A stretch of DNA of 64,000 nt from Bosea vestrisii (GTDB lineage: Bacteria; Pseudomonadota; Alphaproteobacteria; Rhizobiales; Beijerinckiaceae): assembly GCF_030144325.1 (NCBI RefSeq), contig NZ_CP126307.1, forward strand, positions 1,116,001 through 1,180,000, written 5' to 3'. Each line of letters opens with the position of its first letter. Position 1 is the first letter of the stretch. Shown piece by piece: positions 1-7,533 of this stretch. Below the pieces are notes generated by a model. That model saw nothing but the letters and a program-made list of their open reading frames with translations. It had not been told where the DNA came from and made no database searches. The position numbers and the translations under genes were made by a program.

Positions 1-502
1 GGATCAGCATCTGCGCCAGCGCCACGCGCTTGCGCTGGCCACCTGACAGCATGTGCGGATAGCGCTCGACGAAGGCGCGCAGGCCCACCCGTCCAAGCCA
101 GTCGCGGGCCCGCTTGTCGGCCTCGGCGTCGGAAACGCCCATCGGCTCGAGCGCGACCTTGACGTTGTCGAGCGCCGTCTTCCACGGCATCAGCGCATCC
201 TGCTGGAAGAGATAGCCGGCGCGGCGGTTGAGGCCCGAAAGCGGCTGGCCGAAGATCGTGACCTTGCCGGCGGACGGCGTCAGCAGGCCAGCGGCAGCGT
301 TGAGCAGGGTCGACTTGCCGCAGCCGGTTGGCCCGACCACTGAGACGAACTCGCCCGGCGCGACGGCAAGGTCGATCTTCTTCACCGCCTGGTAGCGCTG
401 GCCGCCCTGGAGATGGAAGGTGATGTCGATGCCGGCGAGGCTGACCGCCGGCAGTTCTGTTGCCGCGCCCGCATTGCCGGGCGGGCTGACCTTGGACTCC
501 AT
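1..502 (-). CDS. ABC transporter ATP-binding protein, NitT/TauT type (3' end cut off)
   Basis: This is the nucleotide-binding subunit of an ABC importer of the nitrate/sulfonate/taurine group and acts on the inner face of the plasma membrane. The first 167 residues are in the window. The P-loop GPTGCGKST lies at about residues 57-65, the Q-loop (LFQQD) at about 98-102 and the signature LSGGQRKR at about 152-159. The frame runs off the window edge before Walker B. The start is an ATG with no in-frame competitor nearby. The substrate cannot be told from the ATPase alone. Its partner permease and binding protein should lie beyond the window start. It is separate from the similar operon at the other end of the window. 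Confidence 0.9.
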   Translation of the reverse strand, partial: MESKVSPPGNAGAATELPAVSLAGIDITFHLQGGQRYQAVKKIDLAVAPGEFVSVVGPTGCGKSTLLNAAAGLLTPSAGKVTIFGQPLSGLNRRAGYLFQQDALMPWKTALDNVKVALEPMGVSDAEADKRARDWLGRVGLRAFVERYPHMLSGGQRKRVALAQMLI

Positions 503-725
503 GGATATCCCGTCCCCTGCCGTCGGCGCCATCCCGGCGCGCGCGGCTTATTTCCGTTCGTCGCGAACACTAGGCAATCGGATCGCGAAGGCAACCCGCC
601 CTGCGAGACCGGGTCCCGCCAACGGGTTGTAGTAGCGAAAAGTCGATGCTTCTGCTCTATCGCTCCCGACATCGTTCGCCGCCCTCAGGAGAATCGCCGG
701 CCCATGCCCCCCGCTTGAGCAATGG

Positions 726-1241
726 ATGCACGAGCTCGTCGCGTTCATGCGCAACAACCAATATTGGGCGGCGCCGATCGTCTTCCTCATCGCCTTCGCC
801 GAATGCGTCGCGATCCTCTCCTGGTTGGTCCCGGCGACCGTCTTCTTCACAGCCTTTGGCGCAATCGCCGGCGCCTCCGGCCTCAATCTCGTGCCGCTCT
901 CGCTCGCAGCGGCGCTCGGCGCGGCCTCCGGCTTCTGGCTCTCCTACTGGATCGGCCTCGTCCTCGGCCCTCGCGTCGGCGATCACTGGCCGTTGCGCAA
1001 CAATCCCGCTTTGCTCCAGCGCGGACACGACTTCTTCGAGAAATGGGGCGTGCTCGGCGTCGCCATCGGTCATTTCTTCGGGCCGATCCGGGCGGTGATC
1101 GCGCTCGTCGCCGGCATCGTGAAGATGCCGTTCTGGCCCTTCCAGCTGGCGAACTTCGCCGCCTCCTTTGCCTGGGGCTTCGGCCTGATCTACGGCGCCG
1201 GGCGCTTCTCCGAGTACATGATGCAGTTCACCGGCAAATAG
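726..1241 (+). CDS. DedA-family (VTT domain) membrane protein
   Basis: A 171-residue polytopic inner-membrane protein of the DedA/VTT superfamily, whose members are linked to lipid scrambling and envelope homeostasis. The family hallmark is visible at residues 118-122 (FGPIR) followed by a small-residue-rich helix (VIALVAGIVKMPFW). An acidic residue lies in the early membrane segment (AFAEC, about 23-27). An ATG in another frame lies 4 bases upstream, so the start is chosen by frame. No strong ribosome site is seen. The gene stands alone. An intergenic palindrome lies 5 bases after its stop and may end the transcript. The exact role is not predictable. Confidence 0.85.
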   Translation: MHELVAFMRNNQYWAAPIVFLIAFAECVAILSWLVPATVFFTAFGAIAGASGLNLVPLSLAAALGAASGFWLSYWIGLVLGPRVGDHWPLRNNPALLQRGHDFFEKWGVLGVAIGHFFGPIRAVIALVAGIVKMPFWPFQLANFAASFAWGFGLIYGAGRFSEYMMQFTGK

Positions 1242-1543
1242 CACCGGCATCGGACCGAAAAGTGGATTCCACTTTTCGGAAAAATCCGATGCGACAACCA
1301 ATAGATAGATCGCTTTTTTCGCGTCCGTTCGGACGCACGGCAATCTAGCCAATCGCGGCGAAAACCCGGCGGAAAGCACAACGCCAGCTGAACGCTCACC
1401 TCAGATCGCGTTCAGGCTCGCAGGCCGAAAGTCCGGCCATCGCGTCGAGACCGGATCCTCCGGTTCACCACCGGCGCGGCGGCGCGGACGGCCCGGCATC
1501 CGCGCTCCAGCTCCACCGGGCACGACTTACAGGAGTCGAGATC
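1242..1543. other. Intergenic region with a palindromic element
   Basis: This gap of about 300 bases holds the interspersed palindrome described at 1247-1292. It also holds a perfect 16-base hairpin at 1321-1336 (GCGTCCG, TT, CGGACGC) preceded, not followed, by a T-run. Just before the next gene is a good ribosome site (AGGAG near 1521). No coding potential is apparent. Confidence 0.6.
1247..1292. repeat. Interspersed palindromic element, GCATCGGA family, copy 1
   Basis: The outer arms GCATCGGA and TCCGATGC enclose an inner perfect inverted repeat, CCGAAAAGTGGA / TCCACTTTTCGG. A second copy with the same outer arms lies at 29173-29216, and an element of the same architecture lies at 42538-42582. 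It starts 5 bases after the DedA stop codon and could fold into a long hairpin in the RNA. Confidence 0.8.
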
Positions 1544-1906
1544 ATGACCATGTCTCGTTTCGCCATCAGCCTCGCTGCGCTTGCTCTCGCCGCCGGCCCG
1601 GCCTTCGCGCAGACCGCGACCCAGCCAACGACCCCGGCCAAGCCGGCCGCGCCCGTGACCACGCCGGCCGCTCCCGCAGCAAAGCCTGCCGCACCTGCCG
1701 CCACCCAGGCCCAGGCCAAGAAGGTCAACATCAACACCGCCAGCGCCAGCGAGCTCGAGCAGCTCAAGGGCATCGGCGAGGCTCGCTCCAAGAAGATCGT
1801 CGAGGAGCGCGCCAAGGCGAAGTTCAAGAACTTCGACGATCTGGTGAAGCGCAGCGTGCTGCCCTCGAATGTCGAAGCCGACATCAAGGACCACGTTACC
1901 TTCTGA
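1544..1906 (+). CDS. Secreted helix-hairpin-helix (ComEA-like) protein
   Basis: A 120-residue exported protein. Residues 1-22 form a signal peptide ending in an A-x-A type site (GPAFA/Q). Residues 23-58 are a Pro/Ala/Thr-rich linker. Residues 61-115 are a helix-hairpin-helix domain starting VNINTASASELEQLKGIG, the ComEA pattern for sequence-independent DNA binding. ComEA proteins bind DNA in the periplasm during uptake, but many such short proteins stand alone with unknown roles and no competence genes lie beside this one. A second ATG two codons in is possible. AGGAG precedes the first. A strong terminator follows. Confidence 0.85.
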   Translation: MTMSRFAISLAALALAAGPAFAQTATQPTTPAKPAAPVTTPAAPAAKPAAPAATQAQAKKVNINTASASELEQLKGIGEARSKKIVEERAKAKFKNFDDLVKRSVLPSNVEADIKDHVTF

Positions 1907-1925
1907 ACCCGATCAAAAAATAGAC

Positions 1926-1961
1926 GAGCCGGCCGCTTCCCGCGGCCGGCTCTTTCGTTTT
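1926..1961 (+). terminator. Intrinsic terminator after the HhH gene
   Basis: A perfect 11-bp stem (GAGCCGGCCGC / GCGGCCGGCTC) with a 5-base loop is followed by TTTCGTTTT. On the minus strand the same stem is followed shortly by a run of T, so it may also end the convergent small gene at 1970-2122. Confidence 0.85.
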
Positions 1962-1969
1962 GCAGCAGG

Positions 1970-2122
1970 CTAGCTGCCGTTGCCCTGCGCCTGCGAAGCA
2001 TCCGCCTCCCGCAGCGCCTGGGCGCAGTCGTCGCAGCAGACCTCGACCGCATTGCCACCGACCGTGACCTTGATCGGGTTCTCGTCGAGCTCGCAATCGC
2101 AGGCTGCACAAGTTCCACTCAT
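1970..2122 (-). CDS. 50-residue Cys-rich putative metal-binding protein
   Basis: A short protein with CAACDC near residues 5-10 and CCDDC at 29-33, separated by a hydrophilic segment (ENPIKVTVGGNAVEV). The CxxCxC plus CCxxC arrangement resembles small TRASH/YHS-like metal-binding domains, which suggests binding of zinc or another soft metal. This function is inferred from cysteine spacing only. The ATG is preceded at a short distance by GGAGAC. It shares strand with the DUF1127 gene just upstream (25 bp gap), so the two are probably co-transcribed. Confidence 0.75.
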   Translation of the reverse strand: MSGTCAACDCELDENPIKVTVGGNAVEVCCDDCAQALREADASQAQGNGS

Positions 2123-2146
2123 GGCATGTCTCCATCTCAGGGCCGC

Positions 2147-2527
2147 TCATTCGGCCGCCCTGAGAAAGACCACCCGACACGTGCTGGCGCTGTCGGATTC
2201 TTTAGCGATCCGCGCCTGCCGAGCCGGCGCTCCCGCGCTCAAGCCGCGCAGGACCTCGTCGACGTTTTCCCCACCCGCCAGGCCGCGCCGCTCCTCGGCG
2301 CGTAGCGAGATGATCGCGGTCGGGTCGCCGAAGAATGGAGCGGCCGTCGCGTCGCGCAGATCGCTGTCGCGCAAACCGAGATCGCGCAGGTCGCGCTCGG
2401 TCATGTCGCAGAGGGTGCGATAGTCGCGGCGCGATTGCAGCCAGTGGCTGATCCCGTCAAGAAGCCGCCCGAGAACATCGACCGCCGCGAGCACGGGCTT
2501 GGCCGATCCGATGATGAAGCTGATCAT
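2147..2527 (-). CDS. DUF1127 domain protein
   Basis: A 126-residue protein with the basic, arginine-rich DUF1127 motif at about residues 33-60 (RRDYRTLCDMTERDLRDLGL). The motif follows an N-terminal amphipathic/hydrophobic helix. Short DUF1127 proteins in alphaproteobacteria are associated with RNA binding and phosphate or stress responses. The longer C-terminal half here has no recognised domain. It is the first gene of a unit with the small Cys-rich protein. Two palindromes sit immediately upstream (2572-2619). Confidence 0.8.
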   Translation of the reverse strand: MISFIIGSAKPVLAAVDVLGRLLDGISHWLQSRRDYRTLCDMTERDLRDLGLRDSDLRDATAAPFFGDPTAIISLRAEERRGLAGGENVDEVLRGLSAGAPARQARIAKESDSASTCRVVFLRAAE

Positions 2528-2571
2528 GACCTGTCTCCGTCGTTGTGATGACGACAGAGAACGCCTTCGGG

Positions 2572-2619
2572 CTGACAGCTGCTGTCAGAATCTTTCGCGA
2601 TCAGTGACAGCTTCTGTCA
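2572..2619. promoter_or_regulatory. Two TGACAG-N-CTGTCA palindromes upstream of the DUF1127 gene
   Basis: CTGACAGCTGCTGTCAG at 2572-2588 is a perfect 17-base palindrome. A related TGACAGCTTCTGTCA at 2605-2619 follows. Their centres are 32 bases apart, close to three helical turns. The second overlaps the stop of the neighbouring AraC-family gene. The position fits operators controlling the DUF1127 gene. The binding protein is unknown, and the adjacent AraC regulator is one candidate. Confidence 0.55.
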
Positions 2620-3444
2620 GCGGAGATTGAGCGAGCGCTGGAACTCCGCCGGCGTGCGGCCATAGGCCTGCCGGAAGGCCGCGCTGAAATGGCTGTGGCT
2701 GGAGAAGCCGAGTTCGAGCCCAAGCTGGGTCAGGTCGTCATACTCGCCCAGCAAGTCGAGTGCCCGCGCCAGCCGCAGCCGCAACTGATAGCGGTAGAGC
2801 GGCACGGCCTCCACCTGGGCGAAGACCTGGGTGAGGTAAACCGGCGAGACCCCGACCTCGCGCGCGATCTCGGCCAGCGTCCAGCGCCGGGCGAGATCGG
2901 AGGCCATCGTGAGCTTCGCCCGGTCGACCAGCTTGCGCCGACCGATGGAGGCCCCGGCCGCATGCGAGGTCCGTTCGCCCAGCGCCCTCCGCACCAGGGT
3001 CAGCGCCACCTTCTCCGCTTCGAGCGGTTCGGCGACGCCGCGCTGCAGGCTGTGCCGCAGCAAGGCGACGAGCACTTGCGCACGCGGATCGATTCGACGG
3101 TGCTGCGTCAGGAAGGAGCTCGTGCCCTCCCGCAGCAGCTCGGCCGGCACGAGCTCGTGGAGAGCGTCCTCACCAAACCGCAGATCGAGACAGGCATCAC
3201 CGCCCGGAACGGGGTGGCTGACCTGGTAGCCCTCATGCGGATTGAAGAACAGGACCTGGTTGCTCTCCGCGACCACGTCCTCGCGCCCGACATGGCGTAC
3301 GAAGACGCCGCGATAGGGGAAGACGAGATGGGTCGCATGCGCGCATTCCTCGCCGCTGCGATGCCGGCACTCGCCGGAACAGACGATATCGCGCACCAAC
3401 ACGATCTCGCTGTCGAGCAGCTTGCTTACCGAGAACTGCGACAT
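2617..3444 (-). CDS. AraC-family transcriptional regulator
   Basis: A 275-residue regulator. The N-terminal part (to about 165) looks like a ligand-sensing cupin-like fold. The C-terminal part (about 180-275) holds the double helix-turn-helix, with the first around WTLAEIAREVGVSPVYLTQVF and the second around LTQLGLELGFSSHSHFSAAF, ending in the typical YGRTPAEFQ. Six cysteine or histidine residues cluster near the N-terminus (CSGECRHRSGEECAH), which could bind metal or sense redox state; that is inference. It shares strand with the downstream DUF1127 gene. Confidence 0.9.
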   Translation of the reverse strand: MSQFSVSKLLDSEIVLVRDIVCSGECRHRSGEECAHATHLVFPYRGVFVRHVGREDVVAESNQVLFFNPHEGYQVSHPVPGGDACLDLRFGEDALHELVPAELLREGTSSFLTQHRRIDPRAQVLVALLRHSLQRGVAEPLEAEKVALTLVRRALGERTSHAAGASIGRRKLVDRAKLTMASDLARRWTLAEIAREVGVSPVYLTQVFAQVEAVPLYRYQLRLRLARALDLLGEYDDLTQLGLELGFSSHSHFSAAFRQAYGRTPAEFQRSLNLR

Positions 3445-3481
3445 GCCTGCCTTTCGCGGCGCCGGTTGACGCCGCGGAGGA

Positions 3482-3595
3482 TTACAGCAGGCCGAAGATA
3501 ACCATTGTCAGCAGGGCGAAAGAGGCGCCAAGCGCCAGATGCGCGATCTTGAACTGAAAACCCTGGGACGCAGGCATCGATCGGATCGGTGTCAT
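3482..3595 (-). CDS. 37-residue single-pass membrane protein
   Basis: A tiny protein with a polar N-terminus (MTPIRSMPASQG) and one hydrophobic segment near residues 17-37 (LALGASFALLTMVIFGLL). Two ATG codons stand in tandem. GGAGG lies 5 bases before the second, which is chosen here; the first would add one residue. It is the last of three consecutive small membrane-protein genes on this strand. The function is unknown. Confidence 0.6.
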   Translation of the reverse strand: MTPIRSMPASQGFQFKIAHLALGASFALLTMVIFGLL

Positions 3596-3667
3596 CATCG
3601 CCTCCATCTGTTCAGCTTGGTCTTTTTTGTCGTTGAATTCAGTCGTCGTGGTTAGGTCGCGGCAGGC

Positions 3668-3889
3668 TCAGTAGGCCAACATCGCGGCGACGCCCCAACC
3701 AACCAATGCGAGCGCCAACCCGGCGACCAGGACGACCAGCACGGGCCGATCGAGGAAGCCTTGCCTGGCCTCCACCGGGGTCTCGACAGCCGGATCAGCG
3801 TTTGAATGGACATCCGCCCGCATCGGCGGAATCGGCTCGCCACCCTTCTCCGGAATGCGCGCCTCGCGCTCCCTGACGTCGTCTTGCAT
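3668..3889 (-). CDS. 73-residue protein with C-terminal membrane anchor
   Basis: A charged N-terminal part (residues 1-45, MQDDVREREARIPEKGG onward) is followed by a single membrane segment at about 48-73 (RPVLVVLVAGLALALVGWGV). The layout suggests a tail-anchored small protein. No family is recognised. It lies between two other very small membrane-protein genes in the same orientation, which supports it as a real gene of a small-protein unit. Confidence 0.6.
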   Translation of the reverse strand: MQDDVREREARIPEKGGEPIPPMRADVHSNADPAVETPVEARQGFLDRPVLVVLVAGLALALVGWGVAAMLAY

Positions 3890-3917
3890 CGTCGCCTCCC
3901 GCTCGTTGTGAGCCGTA

Positions 3918-4103
3918 TCAGCCGCCGATAGCCCGCATCAGGATGCTCGCTAGCAAGGTGACCGCTAGAAAACCGCTCAGCAGCAGGACCGGGAGCTGAT
4001 CGTTCCACGACGCTGGCTTCGCCACATCCGCCAGACCCTGACGCGCATGGCGCTGATGCAGCCGTTCGATCGCCCTGTGTCTCAGCTCGTCCTGATGGGT
4101 CAT
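3918..4103 (-). CDS. 61-residue protein with C-terminal membrane anchor
   Basis: It starts at an ATG preceded by GCAGGAGC with suitable spacing. A longer open frame upstream lacks such a site. Residues 1-35 are polar with many Arg and His (MTHQDELRHRAIERLHQRH), and 37-58 form one membrane helix (LPVLLLSGFLAVTLLASILM). It resembles its downstream neighbour in design but not clearly in sequence. The function is unknown. Confidence 0.6.
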   Translation of the reverse strand: MTHQDELRHRAIERLHQRHARQGLADVAKPASWNDQLPVLLLSGFLAVTLLASILMRAIGG

Positions 4104-4184
4104 CGTACGCTCCTGCAGATATCGACTGGAGCATAAACGCCCGCCGCGGAAAGCGGTTCCCATCGCGGCCTCCGGCAATGCGAA

Positions 4185-4208
4185 ACGGGCGCCCTTGCGG
4201 GCGCCCGT
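4185..4208 (-). terminator. Hairpin downstream of ilvC
   Basis: A 10-bp perfect stem (ACGGGCGCCC / GGGCGCCCGT) with a TTGC loop lies about 85 bases beyond the ilvC stop. The following T-run is short on the minus strand (GTTTCGC), so termination efficiency is uncertain. Confidence 0.6.
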
Positions 4209-4292
4209 TCCATTCATTTTCAAGTGGTTGGCAGCGGTTCCGGAATCAGCTTCGCAGGGTGATGAATCCGCGTGCGAAGTGGGGAACGCTCC

Positions 4293-5312
4293 TCAGTTCT
4301 TGGTCTTATCGACCAGCGCCTTGGCCTTGATCCAGGGCATCATGTCGCGCAGCTTGGCGCCGACTTCCTCGATCGGATGGGCGGCATAGCGGGCGCGGGT
4401 CGCCTTGAACGAGGTCTGGTTGACCTTGTTCTCCAGCATCCAGTCGCGGGTGAACTTGCCCGACTGGATGTCGGTCAGCACGCGCTTCATCTCGGCCTTG
4501 GTCTCGGCGGTGATGATGCGCGGGCCGGTGACGTACTCGCCGAACTCGGCGGTGTTCGAGATCGAATAGTTCATATTGGCGATGCCGCCCTCGTAGATCA
4601 GGTCGACGATCAGCTTCACCTCGTGCAGGCACTCGAAATAGGCCATCTCGGGGGCATAGCCGGCCTCGGTCAGCGTCTCGTAGCCGGCCTTGATCAGCTC
4701 GACCAGACCGCCGCAGAGCACGACCTGCTCGCCGAACAGATCGGTCTCGCACTCTTCCTTGAAGGTCGTCTCGATGATACCGGCGCGGCCGCCGCCATTG
4801 GCCGAAGCGTAGGAGAGGCCGAGGTCATGGGCGTTGCCGGTCGCGTCCTGGTGGATCGCGATCAGGGTCGGCACGCCGCCGCCGCGCTGATACTCGGAGC
4901 GGACGGTGTGGCCCGGGCCCTTCGGGGCGACCATCAGCACGTCGAGGTCCTTGCGCGGCTCGATCAGGTTGAAATGGACGTTGAGGCCGTGCGCGAACAG
5001 AAGGGCGGCGCCCTCCTTCATGTTGCCGTGCAACTCGTCGCGATAGATGTCGCCCTGCAGCTCGTCCGGGGTCAGCATCATCATGATGTCGGAGACCTTG
5101 GCGGCCTCGGACGGGGTCATGACCTTGAAGCCGGCCTCTTCAGCCTTCTTGCGGGTGGCCGAGCCGGCCTTCAGGGCGATGATGACGTCCTTGACGCCGG
5201 AATCGCGCAGGTTGAGCGCATGGGCATGGCCCTGCGAGCCGTAGCCGACGATGCAGACCTTCTTGCCCTTGATCAGGTTGATGTCGGCGTCGCGATCGTA
5301 ATAAACGCGCAT
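4293..5312 (-). CDS. ilvC: Ketol-acid reductoisomerase (class I)
   Basis: This enzyme converts acetolactate or acetohydroxybutyrate to the dihydroxy acid with NADPH and Mg2+, the second common step of Ile/Val (and Leu) synthesis in the cytosol. The 339-residue length matches class I enzymes. The Rossmann motif GYGSQGHA lies at 23-30. The acidic metal ligands sit in the knotted C-terminal domain (EECETDLFGEQ and the ECLHEVKLIVDLIYEGG segment). The start MRVYYDRDAD has AAGGAAGGA upstream; the open frame continues further 5' without homology. It follows a TetR gene on the same strand with a 34-bp gap. Confidence 0.98.
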   Translation of the reverse strand: MRVYYDRDADINLIKGKKVCIVGYGSQGHAHALNLRDSGVKDVIIALKAGSATRKKAEEAGFKVMTPSEAAKVSDIMMMLTPDELQGDIYRDELHGNMKEGAALLFAHGLNVHFNLIEPRKDLDVLMVAPKGPGHTVRSEYQRGGGVPTLIAIHQDATGNAHDLGLSYASANGGGRAGIIETTFKEECETDLFGEQVVLCGGLVELIKAGYETLTEAGYAPEMAYFECLHEVKLIVDLIYEGGIANMNYSISNTAEFGEYVTGPRIITAETKAEMKRVLTDIQSGKFTRDWMLENKVNQTSFKATRARYAAHPIEEVGAKLRDMMPWIKAKALVDKTKN

Positions 5313-5346
5313 TGGATGCGTCCTTCCTTGGGTTGAATTCTGGGCT

Positions 5347-5997
5347 TCAGGCTTTCGGTGCAGCGTTCGGCCGCCCGTGAAGTGCGAGGAACTGGTCGGT
5401 GGCGCGCGCCGCGTCGCGCTGGATTTCGGCCTTACCGGAGACGAGCGCATCGCCCAGCAGCAGCCTGATCTGGACGTCGCGGCCGACCAGGCCGAAAAAG
5501 GTACGGAACGCCGTCTCGGCGTCGTCGAAGCTGAGAAGTCCGGCGGCGCGACCAGCCTCCAGAACCGGCTTCAAGCGCTCGCCAATGGCGAAACGCCCGT
5601 TCGCCAGTACGATGCCGCCGAGATTGCTCTTGCCCGAGGCGGCGTGGCCGATGGCAGCGCGATTGAGCGCAATCGAGGTCTGGCTCGTGATCACGGAGAG
5701 CCAGTTCTCGGCGAAATCGCGCAGGCTCTTGCGCAGCGTCGCCGCATCGAGCGCCTGGCGATCGTAATTATCGGCCCGGACCTTCGACGCCTGCCATTGC
5801 ACGGTCGCGGTCAGCAGCCCGTCGCGATCGCCGAACCATTTGTACAGCGTCTCCTTCGAGCAGCTGGCGCGCCGGGCGACGGCCGTCATGGTGAGCTGGT
5901 CGCCCTGCTCCACCATCAGCGCCAGCACGGCATCGAGCACGGCCTGCTGCCGCTCGCTCAGCGCTTCGCCTTGGCTATGGGTTGCGGGTTCGCTCAT
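5347..5997 (-). CDS. TetR-family transcriptional regulator
   Basis: A 216-residue repressor-type protein. An N-terminal helix-turn-helix lies at about residues 37-62 (MTAVARRASCSKETLYKWFGD) and a ligand-binding helical domain follows. It lies directly upstream of ilvC in the same orientation with 34 bp between, so it may be co-transcribed with ilvC or control it. It also faces the divergent DUF924 gene across about 145 bp. The ligand is unknown. Confidence 0.9.
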   Translation of the reverse strand: MSEPATHSQGEALSERQQAVLDAVLALMVEQGDQLTMTAVARRASCSKETLYKWFGDRDGLLTATVQWQASKVRADNYDRQALDAATLRKSLRDFAENWLSVITSQTSIALNRAAIGHAASGKSNLGGIVLANGRFAIGERLKPVLEAGRAAGLLSFDDAETAFRTFFGLVGRDVQIRLLLGDALVSGKAEIQRDAARATDQFLALHGRPNAAPKA

Positions 5998-6141
5998 CGA
6001 TCCGAGAGTACCGTACGTTACGGTTCTGGCATCTACCGCACGACTTGCCGGGGCGCAAGGGTGCGCGGGAGAAAATTCATCGCCCGCACGCCGTCAGGGC
6101 ACCTATATCTTCCCCGAGAGAGTGCCGATCCGGAGCCTGCC

Positions 6142-6696
6142 ATGACACAGCCTACCCCGCCTGCCGCCGCCGAGGTCCTCGCCTTCTGGCGCAAGGCCGG
6201 CCCGGACAAATGGTTCGCCAAGGACGATGCCTTCGACACCGTGATTTCCAGCCGCTTCCGACCGCTGGTCGATGCGGCCGCGCGGGGCGAGCTCTCGGAG
6301 TGGGAGGAGACGCCGGAGAGCGTCTACGCGCTGCTGATCCTGCTCGACCAGTTCCCGCGCAACCTCCATCGCGGTTCGGCCCACGCCTTCGCGGCCGACC
6401 CGCTCGCGCGCGAAGTCGCCGGCCGCGCGATCGCGCGCGGCTTCGACGAGGCCTTCGACAATCCCGAGCGGCGCTTCCTCTACATGCCCTTCATGCACTC
6501 CGAGGATCTCGCCGACCAGGAGCGCTGCGTCGCCCTGAGCGAGGCCTCGGGCGATGACGACTCGGTCAAGTACGCGGTCATCCACCGCGACATCATCCGC
6601 GATTTCGGCCGCTTCCCGCACCGCAACGCCGTCCTCGGCCGGCAGAGCTCGACCGAGGAGCAGCGCTTCCTCGAAGGCGGCGGCTTCAGCGGCTGA
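6142..6696 (+). CDS. DUF924 family protein
   Basis: A 184-residue soluble protein of the DUF924 family, all-helical with a TPR-like fold. Family motifs are visible: VLAFWRKAGPDKWF (about 12-25), LLDQFPRNLHRG (about 72-83), FLYMPFMHSED and GRFPHRNAVLGR near the C-terminus. The biochemical function of the family is not established. The start ATG is chosen because the family begins just before the AEVLAFW block. Its stop codon abuts the stop codon of the convergent HAD gene with no base between. Confidence 0.9.
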   Translation: MTQPTPPAAAEVLAFWRKAGPDKWFAKDDAFDTVISSRFRPLVDAAARGELSEWEETPESVYALLILLDQFPRNLHRGSAHAFAADPLAREVAGRAIARGFDEAFDNPERRFLYMPFMHSEDLADQERCVALSEASGDDDSVKYAVIHRDIIRDFGRFPHRNAVLGRQSSTEEQRFLEGGGFSG

Positions 6697-7422
6697 TCAG
6701 CTGCCGACCGCTTTCCGATGAGCCTCGGCCAGCTCGGCCATGCTCTTGAAGTGGAAGTCGACCTTCGGCTGGTTCGCGGGGATCTGCGTCGCACCACCGC
6801 CTGCCATGCCGAAGCGCCGGTCGATCCAGGCCCGCGCCAGCCCGGCCCGCTCCGCCGGGACATGGTCATGGAAGAGGCTCTGCGCCGTGTGTAGCACCTC
6901 GCCGGCCTTGAGGCCGAGATCGGCCTCAAGATGCGCCAGCAGATAGGCGAAGTTGCGCGGATCGGGTTTGTAGGAGCCGACGTCCTCGGCGGTATAGATC
7001 GCATCGAAGGTCACGCCGAGCTTGCGGTTGCTGGCCGCAAAGCTCGTGCGGTCGACATTGGAGAGGATCACCAGCCTGTAGTGCCGCTTGAGATAGGCAA
7101 GCGCCTCGGCCGAGTCCGGGAAGGCCGGCCAATCCGGCACCGAGCCGCCGAAGCGCTCGTTCAGATCGGCATGGATGGAGACACCGAGGTCCTTGGCCAG
7201 GCGCGCATGCACTGCGGCGAGGAGCGTCGAATAGCGCAGCGACGGTCCCGCCTCTTCCAGCTCGCTCTCGATCCGGCCGAAGCGCGCCAACGCCTCTTCC
7301 CGATCGAGCTTGAGCCGGCCGGCGCTTATGAGCGGCTGCAACGCGTTCCAGATCCCGGTCTCCCAGTCGATCAGCGTGCCGTAGCAGTCGAAGGTCAGAA
7401 CCTTGAAATCGGTGAGTTTCAT
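6697..7422 (-). CDS. Haloacid dehalogenase type II-like HAD hydrolase
   Basis: A 241-residue HAD-superfamily hydrolase. Motif I is FDCYGTLIDW with nucleophile Asp12. Motif II is LSNVDRTSF. A later motif, SYKPDPRNFAYLL, supplies the conserved Lys. A loop with the final motif HTAQSLFHDHVPA follows. The family converts 2-haloacids to 2-hydroxyacids, but many members act on other substrates, so the dehalogenase call is by similarity. It is transcribed alone, convergent and abutting the DUF924 gene. Confidence 0.85.
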   Translation of the reverse strand: MKLTDFKVLTFDCYGTLIDWETGIWNALQPLISAGRLKLDREEALARFGRIESELEEAGPSLRYSTLLAAVHARLAKDLGVSIHADLNERFGGSVPDWPAFPDSAEALAYLKRHYRLVILSNVDRTSFAASNRKLGVTFDAIYTAEDVGSYKPDPRNFAYLLAHLEADLGLKAGEVLHTAQSLFHDHVPAERAGLARAWIDRRFGMAGGGATQIPANQPKVDFHFKSMAELAEAHRKAVGS

Positions 7423-7533
7423 CGGGGGAAAGCCTCGTCCATGTCGGGTTGCATGGCAGGACCATAGCGAACGCGGGCACAGCCGTGATGAGGCGAAACT
7501 CCGAACGACTTGACCGGAACTGCGCTTCCGGAT

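Noticed and set aside
1321..1336. Perfect 16-base hairpin GCGTCCG-TT-CGGACGC
   Set aside because: The T-run precedes rather than follows the stem on the plus strand, and no T-run follows on the minus strand, so I do not call it a terminator.
4272..5336. Open frame of about 350 codons on the plus strand
   Set aside because: It is antisense to ilvC.
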